Source of the DNA: Pleomorphomonas diazotrophica
Lineage (GTDB): Bacteria; Pseudomonadota; Alphaproteobacteria; Rhizobiales; Pleomorphomonadaceae
Length of the DNA stretch: 64,000 bases
NCBI RefSeq assembly: GCF_002844595.1
Contig: NZ_PJNW01000001.1
Span: 157,073 to 221,072 of the forward strand
Direction of reading: 5' to 3'
The notes under the pieces were generated by a model, which was given only the letters and a program-made list of their open reading frames with translations, was not told where the DNA came from and did no database searches. Below are positions 57,667 through 64,000 of this stretch, one piece after another (within the stretch, counting starts at the first letter, position 1; each line of letters opens with the position of its first letter). The position numbers were made by a program, and so were the translations under genes.

Positions 57667-59932
57667 GGAAGGTCCGGCTGATGACATCGAGCTGCTGCTC
57701 GCGCGTCAGCTTGATGAAGTTCACCGCGTAGCCCGACACGCGGATGGTCAGCTGCGGATAGAGCTCGGGATGCTCCATGGCGTCGACCAGCGTCTCGCGG
57801 TCGAACACGTTGACGTTGATGTGGTGGCCGCCCTGCAGGAAGTAGCCGCTGAGCAGGCTGTCGAGGTTGTTCACCCGGTCCTCGTCGGTCGAACCGAGAG
57901 CCGACGGCACGATGGAGAAGGTGTAGCTGATGCCGTCCTGCGCATGGGCGTAGGGGAGCTTGGCGACCGAGGCCATGGAGGCGACGGCACCGTTCTTGTC
58001 GCGGCCATGCATCGGGTTGGCGCCCGGCGCGAAGGGCACGCCGGCCTTGCGGCCGTCGGGGGTGTTGCCGGTCTTCTTGCCGTAGACCACGTTGGAGGTG
58101 ATCGTCAGGATCGACTGCGTCGGCATGGCGTTGCGATAGGTCTTGTGCTTGCGGATGCAGCCCATGAACGTCTCGGTCAGCCAGACGGCGATGTCGTCGA
58201 CACGGTCGTCGTTGTTGCCGAAGGCCGGATAGTCGCCCTCGATCTCGAAGTCGGTGGCAAGGCCGCGCTCGTCGCGGACGATCTTCACCTTGGCATGCTT
58301 GATGGCGCTGAGGCTGTCGGCGGCGACCGACAGGCCGGCGATGCCGCAGGCCATGGTCCGGAGGATGTCGCGGTCATGCAGCGCCATCTCGATCCGCTCG
58401 TACATGTACTTGTCGTGCATGTAGTGGATGGAGTTCAGCGCGTTGACGTAGACGCGGGCCAGCCACTCCATCATCGGCAGGAGCTTGGCCTTGACGTCCT
58501 CGTAGTCGAGATAGTCGCCAACCACCGGAGCGAGAGCCGGACCCACCTGGGCGCCGCTCTTCTCGTCGCGGCCGCCGTTGATCGCATAGAGCAGCGTCTT
58601 GGCGAGATTGGCGCGGGCACCGAAGAACTGCATCTGCTTGCCGATGCGCATGGCGGAGACGCAGCAGGCGATGCCGTAGTCGTCGCCCCAGTAGGGACGC
58701 ATCAGGTCGTCGTTCTCATACTGGATCGACGAGGTCTTGATGGAGGTCTCGGCACAGAAGTCGCGGAAGCCCTTGGGCAGCTGTTCGGACCAGAGCACGG
58801 TGAGGTTCGGTTCGGGAGCCGGCCCCAGGGTGTTCAGCGTGTTCAACATGCGGAAGGACGATTTGGTGACCAGCGGGCGGCCGTCGATGGCCATGCCGCC
58901 GATGGACTCGGTCACCCAGGTCGGATCGCCCGAGAACAGCTGGTCGTATTCCGGCGTCCTGAGGAAGCGGATGATGCGGAGCTTCATGACGAAGTGGTCG
59001 AACAGCTCCTGCGCCTCCGCCTCGTTGAGTTCGCCCTCGGCGATGTCGCGCTGGATGTAGATGTCGAGGAAGCTGGAGACGCGGCCGAGCGACATGGCGG
59101 CGCCGTTGGCTTCCTTCACCGCGGCCAGATAGGCAAGATAGGTCCACTGCACCGCCTCGCGGCCATTGACGGCCGGACGGGTGAGGTCGAAGCCGTAGAT
59201 CTCGCCGAGCTTGACGAGTTCCTTCAGCGCCTTGATCTGCTCGGCGGTCTCCTCGCGGGCGCGCAGAACTTCCTCGTCGATGGTGGCGAGCTCGAAGCTC
59301 TTCAGCTGGGTCTGCTTGTCCTCGATCAGCCGGTTGACGCCGTAGAGGGCGACGCGGCGATAGTCACCGATGATGCGGCCGCGACCGTAGGCGTCCGGCA
59401 GGCCGGTGATGACGCCGGACTTGCGGCAGGCCAGCATTTCCGGGGTGTAGACGTCGAAGACCGCGTCGTTATGGGTCTTGCGGAGCTTGGGGAACACCTT
59501 GTCGAGCGAGGTGTCGGCCTTGAAGCCGTAGGCCTCGAGGCCGTTCTTGACCATGCGATAGCCGCCGAACGGCATGATGGCGCGCTTCAGCGGGGCGTCG
59601 GTCTGCAGGCCGACGATCTGCTCGAGGTCCTCGGCGATGTAGCCGGCCTTGTGAGAGGTGATGGAGGAGGGGGTGGAGACGTCGACGTCGAGCACGCCGC
59701 CCTTGTCGCGCTCGGCCTTGAGATGACCCTTCAGCCTCTCCCAGAGGTCGGCGGTGCGGGGCGTGATGCCGGCAAGGAAGCGGGCGTCGCCCTCATAAGG
59801 CGTGACGTTGGCGATGATGAAGCTGCGGACGTCGACTTCGCGGGTCCAGGTGCCGGGAAGAAAGCCGCGCCAGGGGGCCTGGGTGGAGAGCTCCGTTTCG
59901 GTGTCGAACGGTTCGCGCGCATAGACGTTCAT
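57650..59932 (-). CDS. pflB: Formate C-acetyltransferase (pyruvate formate-lyase)
   Basis: Splits pyruvate and CoA into acetyl-CoA and formate in the absence of oxygen. It has 760 residues. The two catalytic cysteines are Cys423-Cys424 in IACCVSAM, and the glycyl radical site is Gly734 in RVSGYAVNF near the C-terminus. The ribosome site GGAGAG precedes the ATG at 59932. It is followed by pflA with overlap. The upstream region holds dyads that could be regulator sites, but no clear Fnr box. Confidence 0.97.
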   Translation of the reverse strand: MNVYAREPFDTETELSTQAPWRGFLPGTWTREVDVRSFIIANVTPYEGDARFLAGITPRTADLWERLKGHLKAERDKGGVLDVDVSTPSSITSHKAGYIAEDLEQIVGLQTDAPLKRAIMPFGGYRMVKNGLEAYGFKADTSLDKVFPKLRKTHNDAVFDVYTPEMLACRKSGVITGLPDAYGRGRIIGDYRRVALYGVNRLIEDKQTQLKSFELATIDEEVLRAREETAEQIKALKELVKLGEIYGFDLTRPAVNGREAVQWTYLAYLAAVKEANGAAMSLGRVSSFLDIYIQRDIAEGELNEAEAQELFDHFVMKLRIIRFLRTPEYDQLFSGDPTWVTESIGGMAIDGRPLVTKSSFRMLNTLNTLGPAPEPNLTVLWSEQLPKGFRDFCAETSIKTSSIQYENDDLMRPYWGDDYGIACCVSAMRIGKQMQFFGARANLAKTLLYAINGGRDEKSGAQVGPALAPVVGDYLDYEDVKAKLLPMMEWLARVYVNALNSIHYMHDKYMYERIEMALHDRDILRTMACGIAGLSVAADSLSAIKHAKVKIVRDERGLATDFEIEGDYPAFGNNDDRVDDIAVWLTETFMGCIRKHKTYRNAMPTQSILTITSNVVYGKKTGNTPDGRKAGVPFAPGANPMHGRDKNGAVASMASVAKLPYAHAQDGISYTFSIVPSALGSTDEDRVNNLDSLLSGYFLQGGHHINVNVFDRETLVDAMEHPELYPQLTIRVSGYAVNFIKLTREQQLDVISRTFHGASN

Positions 59933-59974
59933 GGCTTTCTCTCCAGTTTATATCACCAGCTCGATGGCCGGAAA

Positions 59975-59998
59975 GTTATGCGTCCGAGAACGTATAAC
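59975..59998 (-). promoter_or_regulatory. Dyad upstream of pflB
   Basis: GTTATGCGT (59975-59983) and ACGTATAAC (59990-59998) are inverted repeats with one mismatch and a 6-nt centre, 43 bp before the pflB start codon. This is a likely operator or promoter position. The larger gap from 59933 to 60494 shows no gene. Confidence 0.45.
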
Positions 59999-60144
59999 AT
60001 AAATCCCTTACGTAGTCCTGCGAAATCCCGGTGATTTGCAAGCGCTTCGCATCCTTCATGTAATATATGAGTTCAAAGGTTAAGTAAGTAATCATGCGCT
60101 ATTGCCGAGCTTCTTGAGCCGTCCTGCAGCGGCGACAGATCAGC

Positions 60145-60181
60145 TCTACATGCGTCGCATACACTTTTTGATTGCATGTAG
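60145..60181. promoter_or_regulatory. Second dyad upstream of pflB
   Basis: CTACATGC (60145-60152) and GCATGTAG (60174-60181) are perfect inverted repeats 21 nt apart. The left arm overlaps an 11-bp palindrome (ATGCGTCGCAT). It lies over 200 bp upstream of pflB, so any link with its control is uncertain. Confidence 0.35.
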
Positions 60182-60371
60182 ACTCTGGTGCTTTCCGTCG
60201 TGACTAGACAGAGACACGAGAGCGCAAGAAACTGAACCCTTTTAGAAAACCGCCAAATAGTGCGACTTTTGAAAACATGAAGGAAAACAGCCGATTTTAG
60301 GTCGGTGAGAATGCCTCGCAATGGATCTACGGTGCTTCTCAGGCGCAGTTCATCGGACGGATCACGACAAC

Positions 60372-60401
60372 CAAAAAGAGAAGGGCCCGTCAGGGCCCTT
60401 C
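60372..60401 (-). terminator. Terminator of focA
   Basis: A perfect 9-bp stem (GAAGGGCCC at 60380-60388 and GGGCCCTTC at 60393-60401). On the minus strand it continues into TCTCTTTTTGG, a good T-tract. It lies about 95 bp after the focA stop. Confidence 0.8.
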
Positions 60402-60494
60402 GCGTTCGTTCCGGTCGATCTTTTCGAGCCATGCAGGCCTGCGGAGCTGCGTTGCATGCCATGCAGCGCCGAGCCGCCGAATAATTCCAAATGG

Positions 60495-61406
60495 TTATCC
60501 GTTTCGGGCGGATCTGCCCTGCGCTCGACGCGGTTCTGCCGTCGGCAAGGGCGTGAGGCCGCCCAGGGCCTTGCGATAGACCAGCCAGTAAATGCCGCCG
60601 ACGAAGGCAGCTCCGCCAACGATGTTGCCAAGCGTGGCGGGCACGATGTTGTGGACGATTGCGCCAAGGGTCAGCACCGACACGTCGATCCCTTCGGGGA
60701 CATGGCCGGTCTGAACCAGGACCCAGGCGTAGGGGAGGATGAACATGTTGGCGACGCAGTGCTCGAAGCCGGCGGCGATGAAGGCGGTGACCGGTAGCAC
60801 CATGCCGAACAGCTTGTCGGTCACCGATCGGCCGGCGTAGCTGAGCCAGACGGCGAGGCAGACCAGGATGTTGCAGAGCACGCCCTTGAAGAAGATGGTG
60901 ACGGCATCCGGCGCCACCTTGCCGGCGGCCAGCTTGATCATGCCATTGCCGAAGCCGTCGTTGTTCAGCGCCGCCGTGTGCGCCATGTAGACGAGAAACA
61001 CCAGACCGAGCGCGCCCAGAAGGTTTCCCAGCCAGATGATCGTCCAGTTGCGCAGGACCTCGCCGGTGCTGAGCTGGCGGTTGGCCCAGGCCATGACGAT
61101 CAGGCAGTTGCCGGTGAAAAGTTCCGCCCCGCCGATCATCACCAGCGCCAGGCCGAGGGTGAAGACGAGGCCGCCTAGGAGGCGCTGCGCGGCAAAGCCG
61201 AGCGTCGGATCGGCCAGCACGATGCCGAAGAACAGCGCGCCGAGGCCGATCGATCCTCCGGCCACCACGGCCAAAGCCGCGCTGGCCAACGCCGGCATCC
61301 GGGCCTTCTTGACGCCGAGCTTCTCGACCTTGTCCTGGATTTCGGCCGGCGCGTAGGCATCGAGGCCGAGGATGGTGGTGGCCTGTCCGGGCGCATTGTC
61401 CGCCAT
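60495..61406 (-). CDS. focA: Formate/nitrite transporter (FocA type)
   Basis: Pentameric inner-membrane channel, here probably exporting the formate made by PflB. It has 303 residues with six membrane helices. Family segments seen are GGAELFTGNCLIV, NLLGALGLVFLVY and GFEHCVANMF, the last holding the channel's key His. It is upstream of pflBA on the same strand, but a terminator between them suggests separate transcripts; the usual order in enterobacteria is focA-pflB with read-through. Nitrite transport (NirC) is the alternative, less likely beside pfl. Confidence 0.93.
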   Translation of the reverse strand: MADNAPGQATTILGLDAYAPAEIQDKVEKLGVKKARMPALASAALAVVAGGSIGLGALFFGIVLADPTLGFAAQRLLGGLVFTLGLALVMIGGAELFTGNCLIVMAWANRQLSTGEVLRNWTIIWLGNLLGALGLVFLVYMAHTAALNNDGFGNGMIKLAAGKVAPDAVTIFFKGVLCNILVCLAVWLSYAGRSVTDKLFGMVLPVTAFIAAGFEHCVANMFILPYAWVLVQTGHVPEGIDVSVLTLGAIVHNIVPATLGNIVGGAAFVGGIYWLVYRKALGGLTPLPTAEPRRAQGRSARNG

Positions 61407-61573
61407 TTGGGGTGTCTCCGGTTCAACTTAATTCGACGCCAGCGATACCGGCTGGCGTGCAAATGTAAAGAGGAGGGAATTACGCAGGTTTCGCCGGATC
61501 GGCGGGGCCCGGCTGACAGCCAGCCGGCCTGGTTGGCCGAGTGCGCAAGCGTCCAGAGCCGCTCTACGACAAG

Positions 61574-61596
61574 CGTCGGCGTCCCTGGCGCCGACG
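61574..61596 (-). terminator. Hairpin downstream of pyk
   Basis: CGTCGGCG and CGCCGACG form a perfect 8-bp stem with a 7-nt loop, 41 bp beyond the pyk stop on the minus strand. Only a few Ts follow, so it is a weak candidate. Confidence 0.4.
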
Positions 61597-61637
61597 TTCC
61601 TAGGCTATGTGCGATGACCTAATACGGCGGGATCCGC

Positions 61638-63101
61638 TCAGAAGGAGGCCTCGCCGACGGTCACGATGCGCAGGAGGTTGGTGGAGCCCGGCACGCCTTC
61701 GCCGGCGGTGACCACCAGCGTGTCGCCGAAGGTGGCGATTCCAAGTTCGCGGGCCAGCGCGACGCCGCTGTTCACCTTGTCCTGGAAGCGGCGGAACAAC
61801 TGGCTTGGGATCACCAGCACACCGTAGGCGAGCATCAGCTTGCGCGTCTTGATGAGATCCGGCGTCACGCAGAGGACCGGTACGCCCGGCCGCTCGCGGG
61901 TGACGCGCAACGTCGTCGATCCGGTGGCGGTAAAGGTGATGATCGCCTTGGCGGCAAGCGCGCCGGCCACCTGCTTGGCGGCATGGGTGATGGCATCCGA
62001 TGAGGTTTCCGGCCCGAAGGGCAGGCGCTGCGCCTCGATGATCTGGCGATAGAGCGGATCGTGCTCGACGCGCTGGGCGATGCTGTCCATGATGGCGACG
62101 GCGGCGACCGGATAGGCGCCAGCGGCCGTTTCGGCGGAGAGCATCACGGCGTCGGCGCCATCGAACACGGCGGTCGCGACGTCGGAAGCCTCGGCGCGGG
62201 TCGGGGCGGGGTTGGTGACCATCGATTCCAGCATCTGCGTGGCGACGATCACCGGCTTACCGGCCTGACGCGCCTCGCGGACGATGCGCTTCTGCAGCGT
62301 CGGCACGTCCTCCGGGCGCATCTCGACGCCGAGATCGCCGCGCGCCACCATGACGCCATCGGCAAGTTCGATGATGGCGCTCAGGCAGTCGATCGCCTGC
62401 GGTTTCTCGATCTTGGCGAGCAGGCCGGCCCGGTCGCCGATCAGCCCGCGCGCCTCGATGAGGTCTTCGGGGCGCTGCACGAAGGATAGCGCCACCCAGT
62501 CGACACCGAGATCGAGTGCGAAGGCGAGGTCCTTGCGGTCCTTGGCGGTCAGCGCCGAGAGGGGCAGCACGACGTCGGGAACATTGACACCTTTCCGATT
62601 GGAGAGGCCGCGGCCGCTCACCACGGTGGTAACCGCATGATCCTTGGCGCAGCTCACGACATGCAAGCGCACGCGACCGTCATCGAGCAGAACATCGGTA
62701 TTGGGCTGCAGAGCGGCAAAAATCTCCGGATGGGGCAAGCCGACGCGCGTGGTGTCGCCCGGCTCCTTGGAGAGATCGAGGCGGAGGGTCTGACCTTCCA
62801 CGAGATCGATAGCCCCTTCGGCAAAGGTCGAAATACGCAGCTTCGGACCCTGCAGATCGGCCATCACGGCGATCGGCCGACCGGTTTCGGTCTCGACCTG
62901 ACGAAGCATGTCGAAGCGGGCGCGATGCTCCTCATGGCTGCCGTGGCTGAAGTTGAGGCGAAACACGTCGGCGCCGGCCGCCACCAGATCGCGGATCACC
63001 TCGATGGTGCCGGACGCGGGGCCGAGGGTGGCGACCACCTTGGTCTGACGTCGACGGATCTTGGGATTGCTGCCCGTTGGCGAGGATGCCGGCGCGCTCA
63101 T
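61638..63101 (-). CDS. pyk: Pyruvate kinase
   Basis: Last step of glycolysis, making pyruvate and ATP from phosphoenolpyruvate and ADP. From the ATG at 63101 it has 487 residues; AAGGAG lies 6 nt upstream. The frame extends further upstream, but that part does not fit the family. Signatures seen: RRQTKVVATLGPAS near the N-terminus, FRLNFSHG, the active-site segment LLAKIEKPQAI with its Lys and Glu, and ARGDLGVEM for metal and phosphate. The C-terminal regulatory domain is complete. Confidence 0.97.
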   Translation of the reverse strand: MSAPASSPTGSNPKIRRRQTKVVATLGPASGTIEVIRDLVAAGADVFRLNFSHGSHEEHRARFDMLRQVETETGRPIAVMADLQGPKLRISTFAEGAIDLVEGQTLRLDLSKEPGDTTRVGLPHPEIFAALQPNTDVLLDDGRVRLHVVSCAKDHAVTTVVSGRGLSNRKGVNVPDVVLPLSALTAKDRKDLAFALDLGVDWVALSFVQRPEDLIEARGLIGDRAGLLAKIEKPQAIDCLSAIIELADGVMVARGDLGVEMRPEDVPTLQKRIVREARQAGKPVIVATQMLESMVTNPAPTRAEASDVATAVFDGADAVMLSAETAAGAYPVAAVAIMDSIAQRVEHDPLYRQIIEAQRLPFGPETSSDAITHAAKQVAGALAAKAIITFTATGSTTLRVTRERPGVPVLCVTPDLIKTRKLMLAYGVLVIPSQLFRRFQDKVNSGVALARELGIATFGDTLVVTAGEGVPGSTNLLRIVTVGEASF

Positions 63102-63277
63102 GTCTGCTCCTTGACGTCTGTCGACCGTTGTTGTCTGGACCGGAAGCCCTTCGGGTTTGACCCTTAAGGGAAAGCCCTCGCCAGCGTTGCCCTCGTATAC
63201 ACGCAAGGGCGCGGCGAGGGGAAGCGCCGCTTCGGCTGCTCGGCCGCAACGCAGCCTTGCGTAGGCTTTGATGTCAG

Positions 63278-63307
63278 AAAAAAGACCCCGCCGTTGCGGG
63301 CGGGGTC
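63278..63307 (-). terminator. Terminator of gap
   Basis: GACCCCGCC at 63284-63292 and GGCGGGGTC at 63299-63307 are perfect arms; on the minus strand the stem runs into six Ts. It lies 23 bp after the gap stop and separates gap from pyk. Confidence 0.88.
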
Positions 63308-63330
63308 CTGTGGTGCAGGTATCGATTGTC

Positions 63331-64000
<670 letters not shown>

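Noticed and set aside
57665..60034. 789-codon plus-strand open frame opposite pflB
   Set aside because: pflB has all catalytic residues in place; the opposite frame has Val/Gly/Asp-rich text with no family features.
59933..60494. Fnr/FixK box for pflB and focA
   Set aside because: No TTGAT or TTGAC half pairs with its complement at the required 4-nt spacing; the nearest, near 60168, has a poor second half.

Overview
The window is GC-rich chromosomal DNA (roughly 60-65% by eye) from an alphaproteobacterium, most likely of the Hyphomicrobiales (Rhizobiales). The evidence is a short prolyl-tRNA synthetase, the dat-hfq-hflX order, an aapJQMP general amino-acid transporter, an agp/melA-like galactoside locus with an AraC regulator, and intergenic palindromes of the kind common in rhizobial genomes. 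A GTP-type PEP carboxykinase together with a pyruvate formate-lyase system points to a facultatively fermentative member; a Pleomorphomonas-like organism would fit, but that is inference. No rRNA, tRNA, CRISPR array, prophage or insertion sequence was recognised.

Layout. 1-9.4 kb: pckG, a small conserved-looking Cys/His protein, cyclopropane fatty acid synthase, a TrmH/SpoU methyltransferase facing a DUF423 membrane protein, a solitary fabD, rplM-rpsI, a pirin on the minus strand, then a low-GC patch (about 8.86-9.3 kb) with an orphan minus-strand ORF and its own terminator. 9.4-16.5 kb: proS, the lipoprotein-release pair (permease plus lolD), a D-amino-acid aminotransferase, hfq, hflX and an L,D-transpeptidase lipoprotein. 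16.8-23.6 kb: glycogen cluster glgC-glgA-glgX-pgm, without glgB or glgP. 23.6-27.1 kb: an orphan TadG-like pilus/secretion protein (minus), a large palindromic repeat, panC-panB. 27.6-32.1 kb: aapJQMP. 32.3-43.8 kb: a purine island with uraH, xdhABC, a BMP-type ABC transporter and the membrane urate oxidase puuD. 43.8-54.3 kb: a divergent AraC regulator and an operon of two different GH4 glycosidases around a family-5 binding-protein ABC transporter. 54.7-64 kb: an atypical EF-G paralogue, then on the minus strand pflA, pflB, focA, pyk and a gap gene cut by the window end.

How the genes work together. The right end forms a fermentative glycolysis block (gap, pyk, pflBA, focA), and pckG plus the glycogen genes allow gluconeogenic storage. 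The purine island would import purine compounds and oxidise (hypo)xanthine to urate (XdhABC), urate to 5-hydroxyisourate (PuuD) and this to OHCU (UraH); the next enzyme (OHCU decarboxylase) is not in the window. The GH4 locus would import galactosides or related oligosaccharides and cleave them in the cytosol by the NAD/Mn-dependent GH4 mechanism. Its two enzymes carry different active-site signatures (CHGV and CHSV), suggesting two substrates for one transporter.

No clearly new multi-gene system is visible. The most unusual signals are the dual-GH4 locus, the EF-G-like GTPase lacking the catalytic His, the low-GC orphan ORF, and several perfect or near-perfect palindromes near promoters. Hand-read motifs are direct observations; functions come from family knowledge; specificities and regulation are inference.
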